Source: Rhodobacter sp. (GTDB taxonomy: Bacteria > Pseudomonadota > Alphaproteobacteria > Rhodobacterales > Rhodobacteraceae). Taken from it: a stretch of DNA of 64,000 bases. Under the pieces are notes generated by a model that saw only the letters and a program-made list of their open reading frames with translations, had not been told where the DNA came from and ran no database searches. Shown in pieces: positions 15,703 to 25,350 of this stretch (positions are counted from its first letter, which is position 1; the number at the start of each line of letters is the position of its first letter). The DNA is taken from assembly GCA_027489175.1 (NCBI GenBank), contig JAIYAE010000029.1:1-64000 (forward strand), in the 5' to 3' direction. Position numbers and translations under genes: made by a program.

Positions 15703-17670
15703 TCACAGATGCAGCCGGTAGTGCTGGAAGCCGTCCTCATCCTGACCCAGCGACAGCGGGCGGAAATGGGCGATGTCGGGAAGATGCGCCTCGGCCCCGA
15801 CGCCTGACGTCACGCGGACCGAGGTGCCCGGCATCGGCAGGAAATGCCAGTTGCGCGGTGGCGGGGCGCCGACCACGCCTTCACGACGGATGTAATTGGC
15901 AAGCACGGTCTGGGTCAGGGCACCATCGGCCAAGACGACCACGGGCTTGCGGTCACCGAGTGCCGAGGCGGCGCGGCTGGCGCGGTGGTTGTTGGTGACC
16001 AAAAGCAGCCGTTCGTCCGGGTCAAGCCGCTGCCCGATGCGGGTCAGGCCGACGATGCGCTGTGCCTTGGGGTTTACCAGCCGACCTTCGGGATCAAACC
16101 GCGCCGGCTGGCTGAGGTCGATGGCATAAGAGAGGTCGGGGATCGTCTCGAAGGTGAAGGAGGGCACCGCCACGTCATGCAGGTCGGCATCGGTTTCGCC
16201 GGGCTGGATCTGGCGGAACAGGGCGGCGGATTGCTCAAGCCAGTCCTGCACCTCGGCCCCGGTGAGGGCGAGGACGACAAGGGTGTTGGGGAAGATGTAA
16301 AGGTCTGACAGGTTGCGCATCCGCACCGGGCCTGCCGGAATGTCGGTGAAGTTGGCGGCCCCACCCCGCCCCCCGGCGCGGAACGGCGCGGCAGAGCTCA
16401 GCAGTGGCAGGTTGGCCCAGCCGGTGCCCTCAAGCGCGGCGCGGGCATAGTCGGCCTTGGCGGCGGCAATCAGGTCAAGCGCCGCATTCGGCGCGGTGGT
16501 GGCGAAATGCGTGCCAAGGGCGACGCGGGTTTGCCCGACGATCCGCCGTGACCAGGCCAGGGCGGCGCGGTGGTCCTGCGCGATGGCCGCACGCAGGGGG
16601 GTCAGGCTGGGGGGCGCGGTGGCCACGACACCCGGCACGACACCAAGCCGGGCTTCGGCTGAGGTTACCCGCCAGCGACGTTTGCCGTGGGTGGTGCGGG
16701 CGAGCGCAAGGTCGATCACGCCGACATGGCTGCCGGAATGGCCGGGCATCACCGCAGGCTTGCCGGCCAGAAGCCCGCGCACGGGGTCAACCCCCGGGCT
16801 GGTTTCGATGCCGGGGCCGGGGAAGGTAAGGTGGCAATGCCCGGCGATGACGGCGTCAACCTCGGGCAGGGCGGCAAGGGCGGTGGCGGCGTTTTCCATG
16901 CCGTCTTCCGCCTCAAGCGCGCCGATGCCGGAATGGGCGAGGGCGACGATCACATCTGCCCCCCGGGCGCGCAGCCGGGGCAGCCAGGCCTTGGCCGAGG
17001 CGATGATGTCGCGCATGCGGATGTGGCCTTCAAGGTGGTCACGATCCCACACCTCGATCTGCGGGGGGGCGAAGCCGATCACGCCGATGCGCAGGGTGTG
17101 GCGGCGGCCCACCTCATCGGTGACGCTGCGGGTCAGGATGGCGAAGGGCGGCACAAAGGTTTTATCGCGCGAGGGGCTTTTGCCCAGCTTGGTGGCGATG
17201 TTGGCCGAGACGACGGGAAAATGCGCCTGCGACAGCGCGTGGCGCAGGAAGCGCAGGCCGTAGTTGAATTCATGGTTGCCCAGCGTGACCGCATCATAGC
17301 GCAACGTGTTGAACGCGGTGATGACCGGATGGGCGCGGCGGCGGCGGCGGGCGGTGGCGATGTAGTCGGCAAGGGGGTTGCCCTGCAGGAAATCACCGTT
17401 GTCGAACAAGAGGCTGTTCGGCACCTCGGCCCGGGCCATGGCGATCTGGCGCGAGATGTCGCTGAGGCTGCGGCCCGCGACGGGGCGGTTGGCGCAGTAG
17501 TCATAGGGCAGAAGGCAGGCGTGCAGATCGCTGGTCGCGATCAGGCGCAGGTTCAACAGGGCCGAGGCCTCAGGCTGGCTGGAAGCGGGGTCGCCTTGGG
17601 TGGGGGAATCATCCTCGGGGCGGGGGGCGGCGGGTCCGGACAGAGGAAATGCAGCACTCTCTAACGACAC
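15703..17670 (-). CDS. cpdB: bifunctional 2',3'-cyclic-nucleotide 2'-phosphodiesterase/3'-nucleotidase
   Basis: 655 aa. Metallophosphatase domain at residues ~38-330 (ATSDLHACLLPYDY; NGDFLQGNPLADY; LGNHEFNYGL; ALAHSGIG; GHCHLTFPG) followed by a 5'-nucleotidase C-terminal domain (~380-620). CpdB proteins are normally periplasmic and scavenge cyclic nucleotides. Here no signal peptide is apparent: the first ~35 residues are Ser/Pro/Asp-rich. The first codon used is GTG at 17668-17670, and upstream codons do not rescue a signal sequence. Either the true export signal is unusual or the enzyme is cytosolic. Confidence 0.9.
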   Translation of the reverse strand: MSLESAAFPLSGPAAPRPEDDSPTQGDPASSQPEASALLNLRLIATSDLHACLLPYDYCANRPVAGRSLSDISRQIAMARAEVPNSLLFDNGDFLQGNPLADYIATARRRRRAHPVITAFNTLRYDAVTLGNHEFNYGLRFLRHALSQAHFPVVSANIATKLGKSPSRDKTFVPPFAILTRSVTDEVGRRHTLRIGVIGFAPPQIEVWDRDHLEGHIRMRDIIASAKAWLPRLRARGADVIVALAHSGIGALEAEDGMENAATALAALPEVDAVIAGHCHLTFPGPGIETSPGVDPVRGLLAGKPAVMPGHSGSHVGVIDLALARTTHGKRRWRVTSAEARLGVVPGVVATAPPSLTPLRAAIAQDHRAALAWSRRIVGQTRVALGTHFATTAPNAALDLIAAAKADYARAALEGTGWANLPLLSSAAPFRAGGRGGAANFTDIPAGPVRMRNLSDLYIFPNTLVVLALTGAEVQDWLEQSAALFRQIQPGETDADLHDVAVPSFTFETIPDLSYAIDLSQPARFDPEGRLVNPKAQRIVGLTRIGQRLDPDERLLLVTNNHRASRAASALGDRKPVVVLADGALTQTVLANYIRREGVVGAPPPRNWHFLPMPGTSVRVTSGVGAEAHLPDIAHFRPLSLGQDEDGFQHYRLHL

Positions 17671-17974
17671 GGTGTTTCTGGGCCTTTTTGCAAGCTAAGC
17701 CGCCGATCATGGGTGCCGACGGTCTATGGCATCAAAACGGGCGATGGGAAAAGCACACACTACACGCCCCCACCTACCGTAAAAGTTGTGACGAGGTTAA
17801 GGCGAATTGAAGATTTTCAAGCCATGGTTGCTTTTTCAGCGCAATCGGCCTGCAGAAGGGGGGGACCGGGGACGATCTGCCTGTGCGTCGCATGGGGCCT
17901 GAGCACTGCGTCGGGCTGGCGTTTTGCGGTGCAAGCTGGCATGGCCTTGGGCAGGTGCGGCGTGGGGCAGGGCG
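17671..17974. other. 304-base intergenic region between divergent cpdB and nudC
   Basis: Should hold both promoters. The part at 17780-17840 is AT-richer (TTGAAG...). A GTG-started frame at 17713 begins MPTVYGIK, which recalls ArsC/Spx-type starts, but the following residues do not match that family. No gene or RNA is called. Confidence 0.5.
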
Positions 17975-18925
17975 ATGCGGCTGGCAGAGACGGTGACCTT
18001 TGGCGGTTCGGGGCTGGACCGCGCGGCGGGCTTGCGCAAGGACCCGGCTGCGCTGGCGCAGGCCCTTCAGACGGGCCGGGTGCTGCCGATCTGGCGGGGC
18101 AAGCCCTTGATGGCAGGCACCCAGCCTGGCTGGCTGGAGGCCGGGCATCCCGCCCTCGCGCAAGGCGGGCCGGCGGTGTTTCTGGGCCTTGACGACGGCG
18201 TGCCGCGGTTTGCCACCGACATTTCCGCCTGGTCCCCCGAAGCGGGCGCCGAAGCGCCGGAGGCGGGGTTTTTCGACCCCTCGGTCCAGCGGCATCCGGC
18301 CCTTGATGAGACCTATGGCTTTGTCGAACTGCGCGGCGTGATGACGGACCTTACCCCGCGTGCGGCGGAACTGGTGGCCACGGCGAAGGCCGTCCTGCAC
18401 TGGCACCGCAGCCATGGCTTCTGCGCGGTCTGCGGCGCTGCGTCCGAGATGGTGCAAGGCGGCTGGCAGCGCAGTTGCCCCGCCTGTGGCGCGCAGCATT
18501 TCCCCCGCACCGACCCTGTGGTCATCATGCTGGTGACCCACGGAAACGCGGTCCTGCTGGGCCGCAGCCCGGGTTGGCCGGAGGGGATGTATTCCCTGCT
18601 GGCGGGCTTTGTCGAACCCGGTGAAGCGGTCGAAGCTGCCGTTCGGCGTGAGGTGTTTGAAGAAGCGGGTGTGCGCTGCGGGGCCGTCAGCTATCTGGCC
18701 AGCCAGCCGTGGCCATTCCCGGCCTCGCTGATGCTGGGCATGCGGGCTGAGGCGCTGGATGACCGCATCACCATCGACCCCGATGAGATTGAAGCCGCGC
18801 GCTGGGTGACCCGGGAAGAACTGGTGTCCGCCTTTGCCGGTCTTCACCCCGAGATCAAGCCAGCCAGAAACGGGGCAATTGCGCATTTCATCTTGCGTAA
18901 CTGGCTTGCAGACCGGCTTGATTGA
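17975..18925 (+). CDS. nudC: NAD(+) diphosphatase (NADH pyrophosphatase / RNA decapping Nudix hydrolase)
   Basis: 316 aa. The middle of the protein has a four-cysteine zinc ribbon (CAVCG and CPACG, residues ~150-172), then a Nudix domain with the complete box GFVEPGEAVEAAVRREVFEEAGV (long motif, near 210-232) and the SQPWPFPASLMLGM segment that marks the NudC subfamily. The enzyme cleaves NAD(H) to NMN and AMP and can remove NAD caps from RNA. The ATG at 17975 follows GGGGCAGGG. Same strand as the SRPBCC gene 43 bases on. Confidence 0.93.
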   Translation: MRLAETVTFGGSGLDRAAGLRKDPAALAQALQTGRVLPIWRGKPLMAGTQPGWLEAGHPALAQGGPAVFLGLDDGVPRFATDISAWSPEAGAEAPEAGFFDPSVQRHPALDETYGFVELRGVMTDLTPRAAELVATAKAVLHWHRSHGFCAVCGAASEMVQGGWQRSCPACGAQHFPRTDPVVIMLVTHGNAVLLGRSPGWPEGMYSLLAGFVEPGEAVEAAVRREVFEEAGVRCGAVSYLASQPWPFPASLMLGMRAEALDDRITIDPDEIEAARWVTREELVSAFAGLHPEIKPARNGAIAHFILRNWLADRLD

Positions 18926-18968
18926 TCCAATCTAGACGCCACTTGCGACACCAACCTGCGGAGCCAAG

Positions 18969-19439
18969 ATGAAACTGACGGCAAAGACCGATATCGAGGC
19001 GCCGGCCAGCTTTGTCTATGCCGCTCTCATCGACCATGCCGCCTGGGAGCGGGAGATCATCCGCCGTGGCGCCGAGATCGACCGCCCTGCCGACATGCCG
19101 CTGACCGGGGTGGGGGCAGGCTGGAACCTACGGGTGCCATTCCGCGGCAAGGTGCGCAAGTTGCAGGTCAGGATCGACGAAATGACGCCCGATGTCCGGC
19201 TGGTGCTTGGCATTGACGGACAGGCGATCGAAGGCAGTTCGGTGCTGGAGCTGTTGCCGATGTCGCCGCGCCGGACCCGGATGCGCCTTGCACTGGACGT
19301 GCGGCCCAAGACGCTGGCGGCGCGATTGTTCCTGAACACCCTGCGTCTGGCCAAGGGCCGTGTGCAGGTGCGGCTGGAAAAGCGGCTGCAGCAGATGGGC
19401 CGCCGGATCGAAGAGCGGCAAGCCAGCGCAACGGTATAG
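18969..19439 (+). CDS. SRPBCC (START-like) family protein
   Basis: 156 aa. The opening KTDIEAPASFVYAALIDHAAWER is the usual beginning of the helix-grip SRPBCC fold. A central lipid/ligand-pocket region follows, then a basic C-terminal helix (RVQVRLEKRLQQMGRRIEER). It is most like polyketide-cyclase/coenzyme-Q-binding relatives. Ligand unknown. ATG at 18969 with GGAG nearby. Convergent with pheA. Confidence 0.82.
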   Translation: MKLTAKTDIEAPASFVYAALIDHAAWEREIIRRGAEIDRPADMPLTGVGAGWNLRVPFRGKVRKLQVRIDEMTPDVRLVLGIDGQAIEGSSVLELLPMSPRRTRMRLALDVRPKTLAARLFLNTLRLAKGRVQVRLEKRLQQMGRRIEERQASATV

Positions 19440-19480
19440 GCAAGGGCGAAAGGGCGGCCGGTTTCAGGCTGCGCCCGATT

Positions 19481-20326
19481 TCAGTCTGCCCCGGTCCCGC
19501 GTTCGCGGTCAGCCGGATAGACGCCCAGCACCCGCACCTCAGACGTGAAATAGCGCAACTCTTCCAGCGCGCGGGCGACGTTGGCGTCTTCGGGGTGGCC
19601 CTCGATATCGGCATAGAATTCGGTCGCGGTGAAAGACCCGCCGACCATGTAGCTTTCCAGCTTGGTCATGTTGACGCCATTGGTCGCAAAGCCGCCCATC
19701 GCCTTGTAAAGCGCCGCAGGAATGTTGCGGACGCGGAAGGTGAAGGTGGTGATCATCTTGGCCGCTCCCCGGCGCGAATGGTCAGGGGTGCGCGACATGA
19801 CCAGAAAGCGGGTGGTGTTGTTGGCCTGATCCTCGATATGCCGGGCAAGGATATCCAGCCCGTAGATCGAGGCGGCCAGTTCGCTGGCAAGGGCGGCCTT
19901 GGTCATGTCGCGGCCTTCGGCCACCTCACGCGCGGCGCGGGCATTGTCGGAACTGACGCAGCCCTTGATGCCATGCGCTTTCAGAAAGCCCGCGCATTGC
20001 GGCAGGATGACCACATGGCCATGCGCCTCACGCACGTCCTCAAGCCGGGCGCCGGGGACGCCCAGAAGGTTGACGTGCACGCGCACGAACGCCTCATCAA
20101 CGATATGAAGGCCGGACTTCGGCAGAAGGGAGTGGACATCGGCGACCCGGCCATAGGTGGAATTTTCCACCGCCAGCATGCCAAGATCCACTTCGCCCCG
20201 GGCGACCTTGTCGACCACATCCTCAAACGTGGTCGAGGGGACGGCTTCCATTCCCGGGCGCGATTGCTGGCAGGCCTGGTGCGAATAGGCGCCAAGTTCC
20301 CCCTGAAAGGCGATACGTCCGGTCAT
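19481..20326 (-). CDS. pheA: prephenate dehydratase
   Basis: 281 aa, a monofunctional enzyme. It converts prephenate to phenylpyruvate for phenylalanine synthesis. Residues ~1-180 are the PDT domain (IAFQGELGAYSHQAC start; AVENSTYGRV; catalytic NNTTRFLVM near 180). Residues ~195-275 are a regulatory ACT domain; the usual ESRP allosteric motif reads ESYM here (TKLESYMVGG). The ATG at 20324-20326 is used; the long upstream extension in this frame overlaps the cytochrome gene. Divergent from the cytochrome c-y gene, with about 120 bases between them. Confidence 0.95.
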   Translation of the reverse strand: MTGRIAFQGELGAYSHQACQQSRPGMEAVPSTTFEDVVDKVARGEVDLGMLAVENSTYGRVADVHSLLPKSGLHIVDEAFVRVHVNLLGVPGARLEDVREAHGHVVILPQCAGFLKAHGIKGCVSSDNARAAREVAEGRDMTKAALASELAASIYGLDILARHIEDQANNTTRFLVMSRTPDHSRRGAAKMITTFTFRVRNIPAALYKAMGGFATNGVNMTKLESYMVGGSFTATEFYADIEGHPEDANVARALEELRYFTSEVRVLGVYPADRERGTGAD

Positions 20327-20385
20327 TTCTGGCCCTTTCGTCAAGAAAACCCGCAGGCAGGGGCGTTTCGCCGCGCGTCTACACC

Positions 20386-20413
20386 TTGAAACCCCTAGGG
20401 GGAAGCGGATACA
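20386..20413 (+). promoter_or_regulatory. candidate sigma-70 promoter of cytochrome c-y gene
   Basis: TTGAAA (20386-20391) and GATACA (20408-20413) are 16 bases apart. The spacer begins with a perfect CCCCTAGGGG palindrome (20392-20401). The start codon is 36 bases after the -10. Assigned by eye only. Confidence 0.4.
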
Positions 20414-20448
20414 TACCGCCGCAACCAAGAGCCCGAGATAGGTGATCC

Positions 20449-20979
20449 ATGTTCGACACGATGAAGCTGACCAAGGTAGTGGGCGCAATCTGCGGCTCGT
20501 TCCTGGTGTTCCTCCTGGCGGGTTGGGCGGGGTCATCGCTTTACACGGTCGGTCATGGCGGCGGGCATGGCGAGGGCGAGGAAATCGCGCAGGCCTATTC
20601 GATTGATACCGGTTCGGAAGAGGCCCCGGCCGAGGAAGAGGCCGCGCCGGTCGATTTCGCAACCCTGCTGGCGTCGGCCGATCCTGCCGAGGGCGAGACG
20701 GTGTTCCGCAAATGCAGCGCCTGCCACAAGCTGGACGGGGCTGACGGCGTTGGCCCGCACCTGAACGGTGTGGTCAACCGGGCTAAGGGGTCGGTCGCGG
20801 GCTTTGCCTATTCCGAGGCCTTGGCCGCAATGTCGGCGGACAGCTGGACCCCTGAGAACATTGCGGCCTTCATCGAGAACCCGAAAGGCTATATGCCGGG
20901 CACGAAGATGGCCTTTGCCGGTCTGCCGGATGCCGAAGACCGCGCGAACCTGGTGGCCTATCTTTCGACCGTTCCCTGA
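20449..20979 (+). CDS. cycY: membrane-anchored cytochrome c (c-y / c552 type)
   Basis: 176 aa. Uncleaved N-terminal membrane anchor (residues ~9-33), then a flexible His/Gly- and Glu/Ala/Pro-rich linker (~35-65), then a class I cytochrome c domain: haem site CSACHKLDG near 89, axial Met in [12 protein letters not shown] near 148. Such c-y proteins carry electrons from the bc1 complex to cbb3 oxidase (and photosynthetic reaction centres in phototrophs) while tethered to the membrane, which fits the cbb3 cluster in this window. A strong hairpin follows the gene. Confidence 0.9.
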   Translation: MFDTMKLTKVVGAICGSFLVFLLAGWAGSSLYTVGHGGGHGEGEEIAQAYSIDTGSEEAPAEEEAAPVDFATLLASADPAEGETVFRKCSACHKLDGADGVGPHLNGVVNRAKGSVAGFAYSEALAAMSADSWTPENIAAFIENPKGYMPGTKMAFAGLPDAEDRANLVAYLSTVP

Positions 20980-21003
20980 GAGCGCAGCCCAGCATTGCCT
21001 GCC

Positions 21004-21027
21004 AAAGCCGCCGTTTCGGGCGGCTTT
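21004..21027 (+). terminator. hairpin terminator after cytochrome c-y gene
   Basis: AAAGCCGCC / GGCGGCTTT, 9-bp perfect stem and 6-base loop, followed by a short T-containing stretch. It lies 24 bases past the stop codon. Confidence 0.7.
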
Positions 21028-21156
21028 GTCATTTGTGGGTCAATCACACAAACGCGTCAGCCAATCGCAACTTTGTTGCCTCGACAAAGCGGGATTTAGC
21101 ATAAATGAATGGTTGGGGTTGGCGGCTTTGCGGGCCGCAAGGCAGGAGGTCATCAG

Positions 21157-23073
21157 ATGCAGGCAGGACAGCGGGCGGGTGCTAGGGTTGAGGTGCGGGC
21201 CGGGGCGGGGATGCGTCCGTGGCTGGCGACCGGAACGCTGATCCTGGCGCTGGCGGCGCAGACCCTGTCGGCGCGGGCGGAAACGGTGATCAAGTCGCAC
21301 GGGATTTCCACCTTCGGCGACCTGGCGCTGCCCGCGGATTTTCCGCATCTGGCCTACGTGAACCCCACAGCCCCAAAGGGTGGCGAGATCAGCCAGTGGG
21401 CCCCCGGCAGCTTTGATTCGTTCAACCCCTATGCGATTGCGGGCAATGCGGCGGCGCTGTCGTCGATCTTCTACGAATCCATCCTGTCAGGCACGCTGGA
21501 TGATGTGAGCGCGGCCTACTGCCTGCTGTGCGAGACGATGGAGTATCCTGAGGACCGGTCCTGGGTGATCTTCAACCTGCGCAAGGATGTGACCTTCTCG
21601 GACGGGACGCCTTTCACGGCCGAGGATGTGCTGTTCAGCCATAATCTCTTCATGGAAAAGGGCATCCCGGAATACCGCAGCGTGGCGGGCGGCAAGTTCG
21701 AAAAGGTCGAGGTGCTGGACCCCTACCGGATCAAGTTCACCTTCACCCCCGGCACGCCCTTCCGCGACATGCCGGCGCAGGCGGGGTCAACGATCATCTT
21801 CTCGAAAAAGCACTATGAGGAAAACAACCGCGACCTTGAGAAATCCAGCCTGGAGCCGTTTCTGGGCACCGGGCCTTACGTTCTGGAAAGCTTCAAGCCG
21901 GGTCAGCAGGTGATCTATGCGCGGGACATGGATTACTGGGGTGAGGCGCATCCGCTGAACGTGGGCCAGAACAACTTTGACCGCATCCGGATTGAGTATT
22001 TCGGCGATGACAACGCAGCGCTGGAGGGGTTCAAGGCCGGCGTCTACACCTTCCGCAACGAGACCGAGCCGAAACGCTGGGCGCTGGATTACGAATTTCC
22101 CGCTGTGCAGGCCGGTGACGTGAAGAAAGAGGTCATCCCGTCGGGCAACATCGCGGGCGGGCAGTCGATCATCATGAACCTGCGCCGCGCGCAGTTCCAG
22201 GACCCCAAGGTGCGGGAAGCGCTGGGGCTGATGTTCAACTTTGAATGGTCGAACAAGTCGCTGTTCTATGGCCTGTTCGCGCGGATCAACTCGATCTGGG
22301 AAAACTCGGACCTGGCGGCGACGGGCCTGCCGACGCCTGAGGAAGTGGCCCTGCTGCAGCCCCTCGTCGATGAGGGGTTGCTGCCTGCCAGCATCCTGAC
22401 CGATGAAGTGGTGATGGCCCCGGTCTCGTCCGAAGAAACGGCGCTTGATCGGCGGAACCTGCGCCGCGCCTCGGCCCTGCTGGATGAGGCGGGCTGGACG
22501 GTGGGTGACGACGGTATCCGACGCAATGCCGCGGGTGAGCCGCTGCGGATGGCGATGGTCCATGCCCGCACCGACCTGTTGCCGGTGATGAACGCCTATG
22601 TCGAAAACCTGCGCGCCTTGGGCGTGGAGGCCAGCTTTGACATCATCGACGACCCGCAGCTGCAGGAACGCGCCAGCCCGCCCAACTTTGACTTTGACGC
22701 CCTGCCGACGACCGTGGTCAACGGCGGGCTGGAGCCAGGGGGCGTCTTGAAGCAGGCCTGGGCCAGCGTGGCCAAGGACAATTCCAGCCGCAACCGCATG
22801 GGCTATGCCGATCCGGCGGTGGACAAGCTCTTGGATCTGGCAGAGGCGGCGAACAGCAAGGAAGAGCTGACCACCGTGATCCGGGCGCTGGACCGGGTCC
22901 TGCGGTCGCAGTTCATCATCGTGCCGCGCTATTACAAGCGGGACTACTGGGTGGCCTACTACAACATGTACGAACGCCCCGAAACATTGCCGCCCTACGC
23001 TCTGGGCGAGTTGTCGATCTGGTGGTACAACGCCGAAAAGGCCGACGCGCTGAAGGCAAAGGGCGCGCTGTAA
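21157..23073 (+). CDS. yejA: ABC transporter periplasmic peptide-binding protein (YejA-like)
   Basis: 638 aa. SBP family 5 (oligopeptide/microcin C type). A signal peptide with a long basic n-region precedes the hydrophobic stretch [20 protein letters not shown]. The mature protein has the typical [23 protein letters not shown] start of YejA, then [35 protein letters not shown]. The ATG at 21157 is preferred because AGGAGG sits 7 bases before it; a second ATG at 21211 would give a more compact signal peptide. First gene of a yejA-B-E-F operon with close spacing; it delivers peptides to YejBEF. Confidence 0.93.
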   Translation: MQAGQRAGARVEVRAGAGMRPWLATGTLILALAAQTLSARAETVIKSHGISTFGDLALPADFPHLAYVNPTAPKGGEISQWAPGSFDSFNPYAIAGNAAALSSIFYESILSGTLDDVSAAYCLLCETMEYPEDRSWVIFNLRKDVTFSDGTPFTAEDVLFSHNLFMEKGIPEYRSVAGGKFEKVEVLDPYRIKFTFTPGTPFRDMPAQAGSTIIFSKKHYEENNRDLEKSSLEPFLGTGPYVLESFKPGQQVIYARDMDYWGEAHPLNVGQNNFDRIRIEYFGDDNAALEGFKAGVYTFRNETEPKRWALDYEFPAVQAGDVKKEVIPSGNIAGGQSIIMNLRRAQFQDPKVREALGLMFNFEWSNKSLFYGLFARINSIWENSDLAATGLPTPEEVALLQPLVDEGLLPASILTDEVVMAPVSSEETALDRRNLRRASALLDEAGWTVGDDGIRRNAAGEPLRMAMVHARTDLLPVMNAYVENLRALGVEASFDIIDDPQLQERASPPNFDFDALPTTVVNGGLEPGGVLKQAWASVAKDNSSRNRMGYADPAVDKLLDLAEAANSKEELTTVIRALDRVLRSQFIIVPRYYKRDYWVAYYNMYERPETLPPYALGELSIWWYNAEKADALKAKGAL

Positions 23074-23095
23074 GAACAACGGACGGGCAGGGACT

Positions 23096-24241
23096 TTGGG
23101 CGCCTACATCCTTCGCCGCTTGCTGCTGGTGATCCCCACGCTGTTCGGGGTCATGCTGATCAACTTTGCGCTGACGCAGTTCGTTCCCGGCGGGCCGGTG
23201 GAACAGGTGCTGGCGCGGCTGGAAGGCGAAGGCGACGCGATCCAGAACCTTGCCGGCACCGAAGGCGGCGGTATTCAGGAAGAACAGGGCGCGGGCTATG
23301 TCGGCGCCCGGGGCCTGCCGCCCGAGTTTCTGGCCAAGCTGGAAATTCAGTTCGGCTTTGCCCGCATCGTATGTGCCGAAGGGTTCACGGGTGAGCCTTC
23401 GCTGGACGCGCCAGAATGCGTGAAGGAAGCGATCCCTGCGACCGAACGCTTCATGATCATGATGGGCAACTACCTGACCTTCGATTTCGGAGAAAGCTAC
23501 TTCCGGTCAATCGGGGTGGTTGACCTTGTGCTGGAAAAGATGCCGGTCTCTATCACGCTGGGCCTGTGGTCGACGCTGATTGCCTATCTGATCAGCATCC
23601 CCCTCGGAATCCGCAAGGCGGTGCGCGACGGGTCAAGTTTTGACACCTGGACCTCTGGCATCATCATCGCGGCCTATGCGATCCCCGGGTTCCTATTCGC
23701 CATCCTGTTGATGGTGGTCTTTGCGGGGGGCAGCTATTTCCAGTGGTTCCCCCTGCGCGGCCTGACCAGCGATGGGTGGGAGACGTTCCCCTGGTATCAG
23801 AAGATCACCGATTACCTGTGGCACATCGTGCTGCCGGTGACGGCGCAGCTGATTTCGGCCTTTGCCACGCTGACCTTGCTGACCAAGAACAGCTTTCTGG
23901 ACGAGATCAAGAAGCAATACGTCATGACCGCCCGCGCCAAGGGGTTGTCTGAGGCGCGGGTGCTTTACGGCCACGTCTTCCGCAATGCGATGCTGATCGT
24001 GATTGCGGGCTTTCCGGGGCTGTTTCTGGGGGTGTTCTTCGGGTCATCCCTTATCATCGAATTCATCTTCTCGCTCGACGGTCTGGGCCAGCTTGGCTAC
24101 CGCGCGGCGGTTGAACGGGATTATCCGGTGATCTTCGGTACGCTCTTTGCCTTTGGGCTGATCGGGCTGATCGTGGGGATCATCTCGGACCTGATGTATG
24201 TGCTGGTCGATCCGCGCATCGACTTTGAAAGGCGCGGGTGA
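23096..24241 (+). CDS. yejB: ABC transporter permease (YejB-like)
   Basis: 381 aa. Binding-protein-dependent permease with an N-terminal helix ([20 protein letters not shown]) and a large periplasmic loop (~40-130) characteristic of YejB, then five helices. The EAA loop is visible near residue 285 ([21 protein letters not shown]). The start codon appears to be TTG at 23096 after GGGCAGGGAC. The TGA overlaps the ATG of yejE (TGATG). Partner of YejE in the inner membrane. Confidence 0.93.
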   Translation: MGAYILRRLLLVIPTLFGVMLINFALTQFVPGGPVEQVLARLEGEGDAIQNLAGTEGGGIQEEQGAGYVGARGLPPEFLAKLEIQFGFARIVCAEGFTGEPSLDAPECVKEAIPATERFMIMMGNYLTFDFGESYFRSIGVVDLVLEKMPVSITLGLWSTLIAYLISIPLGIRKAVRDGSSFDTWTSGIIIAAYAIPGFLFAILLMVVFAGGSYFQWFPLRGLTSDGWETFPWYQKITDYLWHIVLPVTAQLISAFATLTLLTKNSFLDEIKKQYVMTARAKGLSEARVLYGHVFRNAMLIVIAGFPGLFLGVFFGSSLIIEFIFSLDGLGQLGYRAAVERDYPVIFGTLFAFGLIGLIVGIISDLMYVLVDPRIDFERRG

Positions 24242-25350
24242 TGGCGCTTTCGGCCCTGAACCAGCGGCGCTGGCGGAACTTCAAGGCAAACCGGCGGGCC
24301 TATTGGTCGCTTTGGATTTTCCTTGTCCTCTACGGCATCTCGCTTTGTGCTGAGCTGATCGCCAATGACCGCCCCATTCTGGTGCGCCACAATGGGGCGT
24401 TCTACACCCCCGTTACCAGCTTTTACCCGGAAGTGGCCTTTGGCGGTGACCTGCGGACCGAGGCGAATTATTCGACGGTCGAGGTGCAGTGCCTGATCAT
24501 CGCAGCGGGATCGCTGGATTGCTGGGATGACCCGGCCGGGATCATCGCCGAGGTTGAGGCCTCGGGCACTGCAGCAGGCGTTCCGGTTGAGGCGGGCTGG
24601 ATCCTTTGGCCGCCGATCCGCTACAGCTATAACACTATCGTTGATACCGGCGGGGTGGCCCCGGGGCCACCAAGTGCGCAGAACTGGCTGGGCACCGATG
24701 ACACCAGCCGCGATGTGGCGGCGCGGGTCATCTACGGCTTCCGCCTGTCGGTGACATTCGCGCTGATCGTGACGGCCTTGACCTCGATCATCGGGATTGC
24801 GGCGGGGGCGGTGCAGGGCTATTTCGGCGGGCTGACCGACCTGATCTTTCAGCGGATCATTGAGCTTTGGTCATCCGTCCCCACACTTTACGTCATCATC
24901 ATCCTGACGGCGGTCTGGTCGAAAAGTTTCTGGCTGATGGTGGGGTTGATGGTGTTGTTCGGCTGGACCGGGCTTGTCGGCGTGGTCAGGGCAGAATTCC
25001 TGCGGGCGCGGAATTTTGAGTATGTGCGGGCGGCGAAGGCCCTGGGCGTGCCGGACTGGCAGATCATCTTCCGCCATGTGCTGCCGAACGCGATGGTGGC
25101 GACGCTGACGTTCCTGCCCTTCATCATCACGGGAACCATCGGGTCGCTTGCCACGCTGGATTATCTGGGATTTGGGCTGCCGACCTCGGCCCCATCGCTG
25201 GGGCAGTTGTCGCGGCAGGCGCAGGCGAACCTGCAATCGCCGCATCTGGCCTTCACGGCCTTCTTCACCTTCGCCGTCATGCTTAGCCTTCTGGTCTTCG
25301 TCTTCGAAGGCGTGCGCGATGCCTTTGACCCCAGAAAGACCTTCAGATGA
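24241..25350 (+). CDS. yejE: ABC transporter permease (YejE-like)
   Basis: 369 aa. First helix at ~18-38 (YWSLWIFLVLYGISLCAELIA), long periplasmic segment to ~150, then five helices and an EAA loop (RAAKALGVPDWQIIFRHVLPNA, ~260). The LGTDDTSRDV segment before helix 2 is typical of the DppC/YejE permeases. The ATG at 24241 overlaps the yejB stop; its own stop overlaps the yejF ATG (ATGA). Confidence 0.94.
   Translation: MALSALNQRRWRNFKANRRAYWSLWIFLVLYGISLCAELIANDRPILVRHNGAFYTPVTSFYPEVAFGGDLRTEANYSTVEVQCLIIAAGSLDCWDDPAGIIAEVEASGTAAGVPVEAGWILWPPIRYSYNTIVDTGGVAPGPPSAQNWLGTDDTSRDVAARVIYGFRLSVTFALIVTALTSIIGIAAGAVQGYFGGLTDLIFQRIIELWSSVPTLYVIIILTAVWSKSFWLMVGLMVLFGWTGLVGVVRAEFLRARNFEYVRAAKALGVPDWQIIFRHVLPNAMVATLTFLPFIITGTIGSLATLDYLGFGLPTSAPSLGQLSRQAQANLQSPHLAFTAFFTFAVMLSLLVFVFEGVRDAFDPRKTFR

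Noticed and set aside
17713..18192. GTG-started frame beginning MPTVYGIK, resembling ArsC/Spx starts
   Set aside because: The similarity ends after eight residues, the Cys motif is missing and the frame runs into nudC out of register.
20386..21100. Cytochrome c-y as evidence for a photosynthetic organism
   Set aside because: No reaction-centre, light-harvesting, carotenoid or bacteriochlorophyll genes occur in the window; c-y also serves cbb3 oxidase.
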